A model generated the notes under the pieces. That model did not search any database. It was given only the letters and a program-made list of their open reading frames with translations, and was not told where the DNA came from. DNA of 64,000 nt from Nesterenkonia halotolerans. Its GTDB lineage: Bacteria; Actinomycetota; Actinomycetes; Actinomycetales; Micrococcaceae. Shown here piece after piece: positions 55,588 through 64,000 of this stretch. Within the stretch, counting starts at the first letter, position 1. Every line of letters starts with the position of its first letter. Both the position numbers and the translations under genes were made by a program. The stretch lies in contig NZ_JADBEE010000001.1 in the NCBI RefSeq assembly GCF_014874065.1, forward strand, positions 1,798,001-1,862,000, in the 5' to 3' direction.

Positions 55588-56293
55588 CGGTGTCCCGCAG
55601 GAACGTCACCGCGCGGTCCCAGGCCAGCTGGGCCTTCTCTGGATCGTAGGTCCCGATGAGGTTCTCGTCGTTGTGGAAGGCATGGCCGGCGTCGTAGTAG
55701 AAGTAGGTGACCTCAGCGCCGGACTCCGCGCGGATCTGCTCCTCCTGCTCGCGGGCCTTCTCCACGGGGTAGTTCTGATCCTGTTCGGCATAGTGTCCCT
55801 GCACTGCCGCGGTGAGACCGGTGAAGCTGGAGGGAATACCCTGGCCCACGCCGTAGAACGGCACTGCAGCGGAGACCTTGTCGCCCTGCTGAGCGGCCAT
55901 GGCGAGCACGAATCCGCCACCCATGCAGAATCCGATGGCGCCCACGGTCTTGGAGGTCACCGAGTCCAGGCCCAGCAGGTAGTCGGTGGCTCCCGCCAGC
56001 AGCTGCGCGCCCTTCTCGGCGGGAAGCTGAGACATCATCTCGCCGGCCTCTTCGCCGTCGTGGGTGATCCGACCCCCATAGAGGTCCGGGGCCAGCGCCA
56101 CGAAACCGGCTGCGGAGAGTCGATCGGCGATGTCCTTGATGTGGTCGGTGAGCCCCCACCACTCCTGGATGACGATGACGCCTGGCCCGGAGCCGCTCTC
56201 GGGGACCGCCAGGTAGCCGTGGCCCGTGCTCGGACCCTCGGCGGAGGGGTTGATCGCGAAGGTGGTGTTCTGGTGTGGGGTCTGTTCACTCAT
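55580..56293 (-). CDS. Dienelactone hydrolase family protein
   Basis: 237-residue alpha/beta hydrolase. Nucleophilic Cys in 'AIGFCMGGGF' (about 124), the family Glu in 'VIVIQEWWGL' (about 44), and Asp/His in 'YYDAGHAFHND' (about 200). Cys as nucleophile is characteristic of dienelactone hydrolases. Cytosolic carboxylic-ester or lactone hydrolase; natural substrate not deducible. Co-transcribed with the LysR-domain gene. Confidence 0.9.
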   Translation of the reverse strand: MSEQTPHQNTTFAINPSAEGPSTGHGYLAVPESGSGPGVIVIQEWWGLTDHIKDIADRLSAAGFVALAPDLYGGRITHDGEEAGEMMSQLPAEKGAQLLAGATDYLLGLDSVTSKTVGAIGFCMGGGFVLAMAAQQGDKVSAAVPFYGVGQGIPSSFTGLTAAVQGHYAEQDQNYPVEKAREQEEQIRAESGAEVTYFYYDAGHAFHNDENLIGTYDPEKAQLAWDRAVTFLRDTVV

Positions 56294-56364
56294 GTCCCGA
56301 CTCTAACGAATCGGCGCCGCACCACAACCACCTGGTCGGCTGCACGGTCAGCTAGGTTGAAGGG

Positions 56365-56640
56365 ATGAGCCGACACCGCAATGCCGTCAACGCCCTGCTG
56401 TTCTTCGCCCCCATCGGGGTCGTGCTCTCGGCCATCCCACAGGCTCCCGATTTCGCGCCGGTGCTCGGATGGGCACTCACCCTGGGCATGCTTCTGGCGG
56501 CGCTGCTCCTCGCGCTGCGTGGGCGCCGCGCAGATGCTGCGGCGGAGGCAGAAGCCGAACCAGGTGACGCTGTCGACCTCGAACAAACCGCTGCTCCGAC
56601 CTCCGAGCCAAGCGCCGCGGCCGAGGATCTCAGCCGATGA
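56365..56640 (+). CDS. Small membrane protein of unknown function
   Basis: 91 residues. Two hydrophobic helices ('NALLFFAPIGVVLSAI' and 'VLGWALTLGMLLAALLLAL'), then an acidic, Ala/Glu-rich tail. No recognised family. The stop overlaps the convergent ROK gene by 11 bases. Coding is supported by length, helices and the AGGGATG start context, not by homology. Confidence 0.5.
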   Translation: MSRHRNAVNALLFFAPIGVVLSAIPQAPDFAPVLGWALTLGMLLAALLLALRGRRADAAAEAEAEPGDAVDLEQTAAPTSEPSAAAEDLSR

Positions 56641-57847
56641 GTCGGTTGACGTTCTCGATCGAAAGCCCGTGGCCGGTCACCAGCGCCGAGGCCCCGAGGA
56701 TGCCTGCCTGACCACGGGTCTGCGTGCCGAGGATGCGCAGATGCTGCGTGGCCAGCGGAAGGGACCGTGAATACACCGCCTCTCGGATCCCCGCCAGGAA
56801 GTGCTCCCCCGCCGTGGAGACGACACCGCCGATCACGATGACCGACGGATTCAGCAGGTTCACGCAGCTGGCCAGCACTGACCCGACGTCGCGACCGGCC
56901 TGACGCACCGTGCGCAGCGCCTCCAGGTCACCGGAGCGGACGAGCTCGAGCAGGGCTGCATGATGTGGGACGTCGAATCCGCTGGCCCGAAGCTGCGCGG
57001 CCACCGCCGGACCGGAGGCCACAGCCTCAAGGCAGCCGGTGTTGCCGCAGGTGCACGGCGTCTCATTGCCGTCCGGGATGGCGATATGACCCAGGTCCCC
57101 GGCCGCTCCCTGGGCGCCGTGCTGCAGCCGGCCATCGCTGATGATCCCGGCACCGATGCCGGTGGCGACCTTGACGAACATCATGTTCGAGACATCGGGA
57201 TACTTGACGGCGTGTTCACCCAGCGCCATGGCGTTGACATCGTTGTCCACCAGAATCGGCACGGGAAACCACTGACGCAGATGTCCCGGGATGTCGAAGT
57301 GATCCCATCCCGGCATGATCGGCGGACTGGTCAGTCGCCCGGTGGCGAATTCCACCGGACCCGGTACGCCGACTCCGACCCCCAGCAGATCGGCGGGCGT
57401 GCGCCCCGCCTCGCTGAGCAGCTCCGAAGCGATTCTGCCGACGGCATCCAGCACTGCCACCGGCCCCTGGGTGATGTCGAGCTCCTGCTCCCGCTCAGCG
57501 ATCACGCGCGTAGACAGGTCCGTGACGGCGATCCGCGCGTGTGTTCCGCCGAGGTCCACAGCCAGCACTGAACGAGCCTCCGGGTTGAAGGCAAAGGTGC
57601 TCGGCGGACGGCCCCCGGTGGATGTGGTCTCTCCCGCGGGGGCGATCAGCGACGAGGCCAGCAGCTCTTCGACCCGAGCGGAGATGGTCGAGCGCGCGAA
57701 GCCAGTCATCTCTGCCAGATCAGCGCGTGTACGCGGAACACCGTCGCGCAGAAGCTGGAACAGCGCCCCTGCACTGTTCGGCAGGTTGTTTCCTGCGGAT
57801 GCCGCAGTTGCGCTGTTCTGCTCTTCAATCACGGACACGTACACCAT
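56630..57847 (-). CDS. ROK-family transcriptional repressor
   Basis: 405 residues. N-terminal winged helix ('RADLAEMTGFARSTISARVE') and a ROK sugar-kinase-like domain with 'LAVDLGGTHARIAV', the ROK signature 'GDLGHIAIPDGNETPCTCGN' and the zinc-binding CxCGNxGCLE. Divergent from the ABC operon at 57953; the inverted repeats in between are its likely operators. Ligand is probably the transported sugar or its phosphate. Confidence 0.93.
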   Translation of the reverse strand: MVYVSVIEEQNSATAASAGNNLPNSAGALFQLLRDGVPRTRADLAEMTGFARSTISARVEELLASSLIAPAGETTSTGGRPPSTFAFNPEARSVLAVDLGGTHARIAVTDLSTRVIAEREQELDITQGPVAVLDAVGRIASELLSEAGRTPADLLGVGVGVPGPVEFATGRLTSPPIMPGWDHFDIPGHLRQWFPVPILVDNDVNAMALGEHAVKYPDVSNMMFVKVATGIGAGIISDGRLQHGAQGAAGDLGHIAIPDGNETPCTCGNTGCLEAVASGPAVAAQLRASGFDVPHHAALLELVRSGDLEALRTVRQAGRDVGSVLASCVNLLNPSVIVIGGVVSTAGEHFLAGIREAVYSRSLPLATQHLRILGTQTRGQAGILGASALVTGHGLSIENVNRLIG

Positions 57848-57867
57848 GGCCCAAGTAAACCACCCTG

Positions 57868-57893
57868 ACTTCTGTATGTGGAATATCAGAAGT
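57868..57893. promoter_or_regulatory. ROK operator candidate 1
   Basis: ACTTCTG and CAGAAGT form a 7-base inverted repeat separated by 12 bases, about 20 bases from the ROK ATG and about 60 bases before the ABC operon. Confidence 0.6.
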
Positions 57894-57929
57894 TTTCAAA
57901 GTTTCTGCGACTTTTGATTGACTATCGAC

Positions 57930-57941
57930 AGAAGTGCTTCT
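57930..57941. promoter_or_regulatory. ROK operator candidate 2
   Basis: AGAAGTGCTTCT, a compact palindrome built from the same AGAAG/CTTCT arms, lies 12 bases upstream of the ATP-binding gene. Two sites sharing arms suggest cooperative repression. Confidence 0.55.
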
Positions 57942-57952
57942 AGATTGTGAGC

Positions 57953-59473
57953 ATGGTCACACAAAGCAGTGGTAACCAGCTTTTGAGCATGCGAGACATC
58001 GTCAAGCACTTTCCCGGCGCCAAGGCCCTGGACGGCGTCGACCTCGATATCCGTGCCGGCGAGGTCCACTGCCTGCTGGGCCAGAACGGCGCCGGCAAGT
58101 CGACTCTGATCAAGGTCCTCGCCGGAGCACACCAGCCCACTTCCGGGGAGATCAGCTGGAAGGGCGAGCCGGTCACCATTCCCACCACGATGGCGGCGCT
58201 GCAAATGGGCATCGCCACGATGTACCAGGAGCTCGACGTCGTCGACGGCCTCAGCGTCGCGGAGAACATCTTCCTCGGCCATGAGCTCAGTTCCGCCGGG
58301 GTGCTGCACCGCTCCACCGCCCTCGAACAGACGCGTGAGCTGCTGAAACGGCTCGGTCACCCCGAGATTCCGCCGCAGCGCGAGGTGGGACGCCTCTCTG
58401 CGGCGGGAAAGCAGATCGTCTCGATGGCTCGTGCACTCTCTCATGAGGCGCAGCTGATCATCATGGACGAACCCTCGGCAGTGCTTGACCCCGAAGAGGT
58501 CGAGAACCTGTTCAGGGTCGTCCGCTCGCTGCGAGACCAGGGGGTGGCGGTCGTCTACATCTCGCATCGACTCGACGAGATCCGGCAGATCGGCGACCGC
58601 ATCACGGTGCTCAAAGATGGACGCACGGTGGCCACCAGTCTCACCGTCACGGATACGCCCACAAGAGAACTCATCTCGCTGATGACCGGGCACGAGGTGA
58701 CCACGGACTTCGGTGGCGTCGCCAGCGGACCGATCAGTTCCGAGCCGCTGCTGGAAGTCGGCGGGCTCGCCATCGACGGCCTCTTCGAACCGGTCTCCTT
58801 CGACGTCCGTCCCGGCGAGATCGTCGGACTCGCCGGACTCGTCGGCGCCGGTCGGTCGGAGATTCTCGAGACAGTCTACGGAGCTCGCCGGGCCACCGCT
58901 GGCGAGGTGCGGATCAAGGGCAAGAAGCTGCGCCGAGGCTCCATCGCAAGTGCCGTGGACCACGGGGTGGGCCTGGCACCTGAAGAGCGCAAGAGCCAGG
59001 GCCTGCTGCTGGACCAGCCCATCTATCGCAACATCACGCTCTCCACCTTCGCTCGCTTCGCCAGATCCGGGCTGCTCAACGAAAAGGCCGAGCGCGCGGC
59101 GGCCAAGAAGCAGGCCGAGTCGCTGCACCTCTCCCCTGCTGACGTGGCGCCGAACATCCGCACACTCTCCGGAGGCAACCAGCAGAAGGCGATGCTGGCG
59201 CGCTGGCTGGTCCATGGGTGCGACGTGCTGCTGCTGGATGAACCGACCCGCGGCGTCGACGTCGGCGCTCGGGCAGAGATCTACAGCCTGGTGCGGGAAC
59301 TGAGCCGGCAGGGAACCGCCGTGCTGATGGTCTCGAGCGAGATCGAGGAGGTCCTGGGGCTCGCCGACCGGGTCCTCGTCGTCGCCGATGGCCGCGTCGT
59401 CCACACCGGCCCCTCCAAAGACATCGACGAACACCGGGTGCTTGATCTGGTCATGGAAGGAGCTCACACATGA
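57953..59473 (+). CDS. Sugar ABC transporter ATP-binding protein (RbsA/XylG/MglA type)
   Basis: 506 residues with two ATPase domains. N-terminal Walker A 'LGQNGAGKSTLIKVLAGAHQ', Walker B 'QLIIMDEPSAVLDPEE'. The second domain has the relaxed nucleotide site typical of this group ('GLAGLVGAGRSEIL'), the signature 'LSGGNQQKAMLARWL' and 'LLLDEPTRGVDVGA'. Starts at ATG 57953 without a strong ribosome site. Powers uptake of a monosaccharide with the next two genes. Confidence 0.94.
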   Translation: MVTQSSGNQLLSMRDIVKHFPGAKALDGVDLDIRAGEVHCLLGQNGAGKSTLIKVLAGAHQPTSGEISWKGEPVTIPTTMAALQMGIATMYQELDVVDGLSVAENIFLGHELSSAGVLHRSTALEQTRELLKRLGHPEIPPQREVGRLSAAGKQIVSMARALSHEAQLIIMDEPSAVLDPEEVENLFRVVRSLRDQGVAVVYISHRLDEIRQIGDRITVLKDGRTVATSLTVTDTPTRELISLMTGHEVTTDFGGVASGPISSEPLLEVGGLAIDGLFEPVSFDVRPGEIVGLAGLVGAGRSEILETVYGARRATAGEVRIKGKKLRRGSIASAVDHGVGLAPEERKSQGLLLDQPIYRNITLSTFARFARSGLLNEKAERAAAKKQAESLHLSPADVAPNIRTLSGGNQQKAMLARWLVHGCDVLLLDEPTRGVDVGARAEIYSLVRELSRQGTAVLMVSSEIEEVLGLADRVLVVADGRVVHTGPSKDIDEHRVLDLVMEGAHT

Positions 59474-60519
59474 GTGAGACAACAGCTACAGGGGCCCACA
59501 CCGGTGCCGACACCCCGGACCGCGATCCGAGACCTGAGAAGAGCAAGCCCAAGAAGGCCGTCCCGGGATCGAACCTCAGCCTCGGGCACAGCCTCGGTCT
59601 GATCCTCGCTCTGGGGGCCCTGGTGGTCCTGGGCGTCATCACCGGCGGGGACCGCTTCCTGAGCGTGGACAATCTCATGGTCATCCTGCAACAGGCGGCG
59701 GTGATCGGAGTCATCAGCATCGGTGTGACCTTCGTGATCACCTCCGGGGGCATCGATCTCTCGGTGGGCTCCGTCATGGGGCTCGCCACCATTTGGGCGT
59801 CGACGCTGGGCACTCAGGCCATTGCCACGGATGTCCACTGGATCATCATGGTCTTCACCGCCATGGGTGTCGGTGCTGCCGCAGGGCTGTTGAACGGCCT
59901 CGTCATCGCCTACGGACGCGTCGTGCCCTTCATCGCGACGCTCGCCATGCTCGTCGCCGCCCGCGGGTTCGCCGAGCTCATCTCGGACCGCCAGACCCAG
60001 ATCGTCGACGTCCCGGGCTTCCTGAGCTTCTTCCGCAGGGACATCCTCGGGATGCCCGTCATCGTCTGGATGTTCCTGCTCGTCGCCGCGGCAGGCTGGT
60101 TCCTGCTGAACCGCACGACCTTCGGCCGCCGCACCATCGCTGTCGGCGGCAACCCAGAGGCCGCCCGGCTGGCCGGCATCAAGGTGAAGCGACACCTGGT
60201 GCTGGTGTACAGCCTCGCCGGACTCTGCGCAGGCATCGCGGCCGTGATGATGCTGAGCCGGACCACCTCCGGCTCCTCGGCCCACGGCTACCTCTACGAG
60301 CTGGACGCGATCGCCGCCGTCGTCGTCGGTGGCACGCTGCTGGCCGGCGGCCGCGGCACCATCTTCGGCACCGTCCTGGGCGTGCTGGTCTTCCAGGTCC
60401 TGACCAACGTCTTCGTCATCAACAACCTCGACTCCTCGGTCCAGGCGGTGGTCAAGGGAGCCATCATCGTCGGAGCCGTGCTGCTGCAGCAGCGCTTCTC
60501 CAGCCACAGCCGAACCTGA
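59470..60519 (+). CDS. Sugar ABC transporter permease (RbsC-like)
   Basis: 349 residues with about eight to nine membrane helices. 'FVITSGGIDLSVGSVMGLAT' and 'AVVVGGTLLAGGRGTIFGTV' are signature stretches of ribose-type (CUT2) permeases. Overlaps the ATP-binding gene by 4 bases. Confidence 0.94.
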   Translation: MSETTATGAHTGADTPDRDPRPEKSKPKKAVPGSNLSLGHSLGLILALGALVVLGVITGGDRFLSVDNLMVILQQAAVIGVISIGVTFVITSGGIDLSVGSVMGLATIWASTLGTQAIATDVHWIIMVFTAMGVGAAAGLLNGLVIAYGRVVPFIATLAMLVAARGFAELISDRQTQIVDVPGFLSFFRRDILGMPVIVWMFLLVAAAGWFLLNRTTFGRRTIAVGGNPEAARLAGIKVKRHLVLVYSLAGLCAGIAAVMMLSRTTSGSSAHGYLYELDAIAAVVVGGTLLAGGRGTIFGTVLGVLVFQVLTNVFVINNLDSSVQAVVKGAIIVGAVLLQQRFSSHSRT

Positions 60520-60584
60520 CGACTCACCAGATCTCCCAAATCAACCCACTCGCACAGCTGAATCACCACTCATCAGGAGGAATC

Positions 60585-61637
60585 ATGTCTCGCATCACCC
60601 CGCGCTACCTCTCGGCCGCCGCACTCGTCTCCGTCACGCTGCTGATCAGCGGCTGCCTCTCGAACGATCCCGAGGAGGTGGAGTCCGAGGACGACGGCGG
60701 GGCTGCCGCCGCCGTGCCTGCCGGTGAGAACTCCGAGCCAGGCGAAGACGTCGTCATCGGATTCTCCGGACCCGCCGCCGGACACGGCTGGATCGGTGCC
60801 ATCACCGAAGGCGCCCAGGCCCAGGGCGACGAGTTCGAGGACGTGGATCTGCGTGTCTCCGAAGGCACCGATGACGTCAACCAGCAGATCAGCCAGATCG
60901 AACAGTTCATCAATGATGAAGTCGACGCCATCGTGGTCCTGCCCTTCGACGGCGCGGCGCTGACCGAGATCGCCATCGAGGCGATGGAGGCCGGCATTCC
61001 CGTGGTCAACGTCGACCGCGAATTCTCCAGCCCGTTCGCCGCCCGCACGACCATCCTCGGAGACAACTACGGCATGGGCGTCTCAGCCGGCGAATACATC
61101 TGTGAGCAGCTCGGTGACGATCCCGACGCCGTGGTCGCGGAGATCGCGGGCATCGACTCGCTGCCGCTGACTCAGGACCGCAGCGACGGGTTCGAAGAAG
61201 CCCTCAGCGACTGCGGGCTCGACGTCGACAACCGGGTCGCCGCCGACTTCACGGTCGCCGGCGGTGAGAGTGCCGCAGCCAACCTGCTGCAGGCAGCCCC
61301 GGAGATCGATGCCATCTGGAACCACGATGACGATCAGGGCGTCGGAGTCCTCGCCGCCATCGAGAATGCCGGCCGCGACGAGTTCTTCATGGTCGGAGGG
61401 GCCGGTTCGGCAAATATGATGCGCGAGATCGAATCCGGTGACTCCGTGGTCGAGGCCACCGTCGTCTACCCGGCGACGCAGGCCGCCGACGGCGTGCGAC
61501 TGGCTCGTCTGCTCGCGCAGGACCGGGCCATGGGAGACCTGGTCCAGATCGAGGTTCCTCGGGAGATCCAACTCTTCGCCCCGGTCGTGACCGCCGACAA
61601 CGTCGACCAGTATCTGCCCAACGCGTTCGAGTCCTGA
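60585..61637 (+). CDS. Sugar ABC transporter substrate-binding lipoprotein (CUT2, periplasmic-binding type 1)
   Basis: 350 residues from ATG 60585 with a perfect AGGAGG. Lipobox 'LLISGC' (Cys about 23), acidic linker, then the ribose-binding-protein fold ('VVIGFSGPAAGHGWIGAITE', 'DAIVVLPFDGAALTEIAIEA', 'IPVVNVDREFSSPF', 'WNHDDDQGVGVLAAIENAGR'). The sugar is unknown. The following Gfo/Idh and isomerase genes suggest a secondary alcohol sugar or cyclitol. Confidence 0.93.
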   Translation: MSRITPRYLSAAALVSVTLLISGCLSNDPEEVESEDDGGAAAAVPAGENSEPGEDVVIGFSGPAAGHGWIGAITEGAQAQGDEFEDVDLRVSEGTDDVNQQISQIEQFINDEVDAIVVLPFDGAALTEIAIEAMEAGIPVVNVDREFSSPFAARTTILGDNYGMGVSAGEYICEQLGDDPDAVVAEIAGIDSLPLTQDRSDGFEEALSDCGLDVDNRVAADFTVAGGESAAANLLQAAPEIDAIWNHDDDQGVGVLAAIENAGRDEFFMVGGAGSANMMREIESGDSVVEATVVYPATQAADGVRLARLLAQDRAMGDLVQIEVPREIQLFAPVVTADNVDQYLPNAFES

Positions 61638-61648
61638 GAGGGGCCATC

Positions 61649-62848
61649 ATGGCAGAGCGAGCGAAGCCGCGCCTCGGCGTGGCCATGATCGGCCACGCCT
61701 TCATGGGACGCACCCACTCCCACGCCTGGCGGTCTGCACCACGGTTCTTCGACCTCCCGCTGGAGCCGGAGATGAAAGTCCTGGTGGGGCGTGACCAGCC
61801 CAGGGCCGAGGCCGCGGCCTCGACGCTGGGCTGGGCGGAGGTCTCCACGGACTGGCGAGCGGTGCTCGAGCGGGAGGACGTGCACCTGATCGACATCTGC
61901 ACTCCGGGAGACACCCATGCCGAGATCGCCGAGGCAGCCCTCGACGCAGGAAAGCACGTCCTGGTCGAGAAACCGATGGCGAACTCGGTCGCGGAGGCCG
62001 AACGGATGCACGCCGCGGCCCAGCGCGCACGGCCGCAAGGTGTCCACGCCATGGTCGGCTTCACTTACCGCCGCGTGCCGGCCCTGCAGCTGGCACGCGA
62101 ACTCATCCTCGAAGGCAGGATTGGTGAGGTCCGGCAGGTTCGCGCCCAGTACCTGCAGGACTGGCTCGCGGATGACGCGGTCCCACTGTCCTGGAGGCTG
62201 GACAAGGAACGTGCCGGGTCGGGCGCCCTGGGCGATATCGGGGCGCACATCGTGGATCTGACGTACTTCCTCACCGGCCAGCGCTTCGCCGGGGTCTCCG
62301 GACTGCTCGACACGATCGTGGCCGAGCGCCCGGTGGCCGAGCAGGCAGGTGCCGGACTCTCCAATGGCGTCGCCGGAGCAGAGCGGGGCCCGGTGACCGT
62401 CGACGACGCGGCGCTGGTCACCGGTCGGCTCGAATCAGGTGCCCCGGTGATCCTCGAAGCGTCCCGCTTCGCCTGGGGTCGCAAGAACGCGATGCGCATC
62501 GAGATCTCCGGATCCCGGGGAGCCCTCTGCTTCGACTTCGAGGAGATGAACGTCCTTCACCACTACGACGCCACCACCTCGGCTCGCACAGCGGGCTTCA
62601 CCCGAATCCTTGCCACCGAACCGGACCACCCCTTCGTGGACGCCTGGTGGCCGCCCGGCCACGGCCTCGGCTACGAGCATGGGTTCACCCATCAGATCGT
62701 CGACCTGGTGCGGGCGATCGCGGCCGACGAGGACCCGCGGCCATCCTTCGAGGACGGCCTCCATGTCCAGCGTGTGCTGGATGCCATCACGCGCTCCAGC
62801 GGCGCAGCCAATCAGTGGACCGTAGTCCACGAATTCGAGCGGAGTTGA
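61649..62848 (+). CDS. Gfo/Idh/MocA-family dehydrogenase
   Basis: 399 residues. '[19 protein letters not shown]' (Rossmann motif with His replacing a usual Gly), '[20 protein letters not shown]', '[20 protein letters not shown]' and '[17 protein letters not shown]'. Long, 'SHAW'-type members of this family oxidise sugars or cyclitols with NAD. Co-transcribed with the ABC genes and overlapped in function by the downstream TIM-barrel gene. Confidence 0.9.
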   Translation: MAERAKPRLGVAMIGHAFMGRTHSHAWRSAPRFFDLPLEPEMKVLVGRDQPRAEAAASTLGWAEVSTDWRAVLEREDVHLIDICTPGDTHAEIAEAALDAGKHVLVEKPMANSVAEAERMHAAAQRARPQGVHAMVGFTYRRVPALQLARELILEGRIGEVRQVRAQYLQDWLADDAVPLSWRLDKERAGSGALGDIGAHIVDLTYFLTGQRFAGVSGLLDTIVAERPVAEQAGAGLSNGVAGAERGPVTVDDAALVTGRLESGAPVILEASRFAWGRKNAMRIEISGSRGALCFDFEEMNVLHHYDATTSARTAGFTRILATEPDHPFVDAWWPPGHGLGYEHGFTHQIVDLVRAIAADEDPRPSFEDGLHVQRVLDAITRSSGAANQWTVVHEFERS

Positions 62849-62852
62849 GAAC

Positions 62853-63860
62853 ATGACACGACCAGTCACGCTGTTCACCGGACAGTGGGCCGACCTGCCC
62901 TTCGAAGAAGTCGCCCGTCTCGCCGGAGAATGGGGCTACGACGGATTGGAGATCGCCTGCTGGGGAGACCACCTGGACCCCGCCCGGGCCGCGGAGGATG
63001 ACGCCTATGTCCAGAACCGTCTGGACATCATGGAGAAGAACGGCCTGAAGGTCTACACCATCGCGAATCACCTCAAGGGCCAGGCCGTCTGTGACGATCC
63101 CATCGACGCCAGACACCGTGACATCCTGCCGGACCACATCTGGGGCGACGGTGATGCTGAAGGCGTGCGCCAGCGCGCGGCCGAGGAGTTGAAGCTGACC
63201 GCCCGCGCTGCGGCACGGCTGGGAGTCAAGACCGTCACGGGCTTCACCGGCTCCGCCATCTGGAAGTACGTGGCGATGTTCCCTCCGGTCTCCGAAGAGC
63301 TGGTGGAGGCCGGCTATCGGGACTTCGCCGACCGCTGGAATCCGATCCTCGACGTCTTCGACGAGGTCGGGGTGCGGTTTGCTCACGAGGTGCATCCCTC
63401 TGAGATCGCCTACGACTACTGGACGACCCAGCGCACCCTAGAGGCCATTGGGCACCGCGAGGCCTTCGGCCTAAACTGGGACCCCTCGCATATGGTCTGG
63501 CAGGATCTCGACCCGGTGGGCTTCCTCTGGGACTACCAGGACCGGATCTATCACGTGCACTGCAAGGACACGAAGAAGCGGCTCAACAACGGACGCAACG
63601 GGCGGATGGGATCCCACCTGGCGTGGGCCGATCCGCGGCGAGGCTGGGACTTCATCTCCACCGGGCGCGGAGACGTGCCCTGGGAGGACGCCTTCCGGAT
63701 GCTCAACGCCATCGGGTACACCGGTCCGCTCTCCGTGGAGTGGGAGGACGCCGGCATGGACCGGCTCATCGGCGCACCTCAGGCCCTCGAGTTCGTCCGG
63801 GCCAACGCGTTCGACCCGTCTGAGGCAGCGTTCGACGCCGCCTTCTCCTCTCACTCCTGA
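62853..63860 (+). CDS. Sugar phosphate isomerase/epimerase (xylose-isomerase-like TIM barrel)
   Basis: 335 residues. '[20 protein letters not shown]', metal ligands Glu ('[13 protein letters not shown]'), Asp and His ('[11 protein letters not shown]'), His ('[13 protein letters not shown]') and Glu ('[11 protein letters not shown]'). This group accompanies Gfo/Idh dehydrogenases and is thought to act on the resulting keto sugars. Last gene of the ROK-controlled operon. Exact substrate not deducible. Confidence 0.88.
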   Translation: MTRPVTLFTGQWADLPFEEVARLAGEWGYDGLEIACWGDHLDPARAAEDDAYVQNRLDIMEKNGLKVYTIANHLKGQAVCDDPIDARHRDILPDHIWGDGDAEGVRQRAAEELKLTARAAARLGVKTVTGFTGSAIWKYVAMFPPVSEELVEAGYRDFADRWNPILDVFDEVGVRFAHEVHPSEIAYDYWTTQRTLEAIGHREAFGLNWDPSHMVWQDLDPVGFLWDYQDRIYHVHCKDTKKRLNNGRNGRMGSHLAWADPRRGWDFISTGRGDVPWEDAFRMLNAIGYTGPLSVEWEDAGMDRLIGAPQALEFVRANAFDPSEAAFDAAFSSHS

Positions 63861-63909
63861 CTGAGGCGGGGACGTGCAGCTGCGCGGCAGATGAGCAAGA
63901 GTCCGGTAC

Positions 63910-64000
63910 ATGGACCATCATGAGGAGACCGAGAAGAAGATCTCACTGACAGGTTCTGTCGCGCTGGGCACCGGGGTGATGATCGGGGTGGGAAGCTTCG
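63910..64000 (+). CDS. Amino acid permease (APC family), N-terminal fragment
   Basis: ATG 63910 opens a frame reading 'MDHHEETEKKISLTGSVALG' then 'TGVMIGVGSF' to the window end. 'GSVALGTGVMIGVGSF' matches the first helix of APC-superfamily permeases, where 'G.G.MIG.GIF' forms the substrate-binding unwound region. Only 30 residues are visible. Confidence 0.65.
   Translation, partial: MDHHEETEKKISLTGSVALGTGVMIGVGSF

Noticed and set aside
59793..61637. 614-residue frame ending with the CUT2 binding protein
   Set aside because: The first half is a shifted reading of the permease gene. AGGAGG and the lipoprotein signal start at 60585.

Overview
The window is high-GC bacterial DNA with a clear actinobacterial character. 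It encodes an Lsr2 nucleoid protein, a divergent thiOSGF / thiE thiamine arrangement, actinobacterial-type conjugation ATPase relics, and a surface protein ending in a class E-type LAxTG sorting signal. Many extracellular proteins are strongly acidic. A Micrococcales (Micrococcaceae-like) host is my best guess; no rRNA or marker gene in the window fixes the genus.

Layout. (1) 1-2595: thiamine thiazole genes thiO-thiS-thiG-thiF on the minus strand, with thiF cut by the window edge. (2) 2527-49652: a probable genomic island of about 47 kb inserted at tRNA-Gly(CCC). The intact tRNA lies at 49614-49684. A 50-base copy of its 3' half plus flank (48/50 identical) lies at 2527-2576 in the same orientation, inside the 5' end of thiO. 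Next to that copy is a decayed tyrosine-integrase C-terminus. (3) 49815-64000: core-like genes. These are a phospholipase-D/cardiolipin synthase, a sigma factor with two Asp23-like genes, a nitroreductase, a DJ-1/PfpI protein, thiE, a HTH-less LysR-type sensor domain, a dienelactone hydrolase, a ROK-controlled sugar ABC operon with a Gfo/Idh dehydrogenase and a TIM-barrel isomerase, and the start of an amino-acid permease.

Island content. 3410-11800 encodes what reads as a complete D-apionate route: GntP uptake, ApnO, OiaC, L-erythrulose kinase and two isomerases, ending at D-erythrose 4-phosphate. It carries SorC-type and FadR-type regulators. 12932-22725 carries an aldo/keto reductase, a GH42 beta-galactosidase, an orphan sugar-binding lipoprotein, a Gfo/Idh-PmoA-cupin operon and a LacI regulator. 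23276-30693 carries a second orphan sugar-binding lipoprotein and a GntR-MFS-DapA-enolase-KGSA dehydrogenase module, expected to turn a sugar acid into 2-oxoglutarate. A 14-base operator is shared by the lipoprotein and GntR promoters. Three decayed fragments of one VirB4/TraC-like ATPase gene lie between these modules (12.4, 22.7 and 31.4 kb), the last cut by a degenerate IS3 element. The right third holds an FtsX-type ABC exporter, Lsr2, a 1735-residue repeat surface protein with a divergent LuxR-type regulator whose P-loop is degenerate, and two antitoxin-like orphans.

Taken together, the window looks like a decayed conjugative or integrative element that has become a carrier of catabolic modules for plant-derived sugars and sugar acids, inserted so that it separates thiO from thiE.
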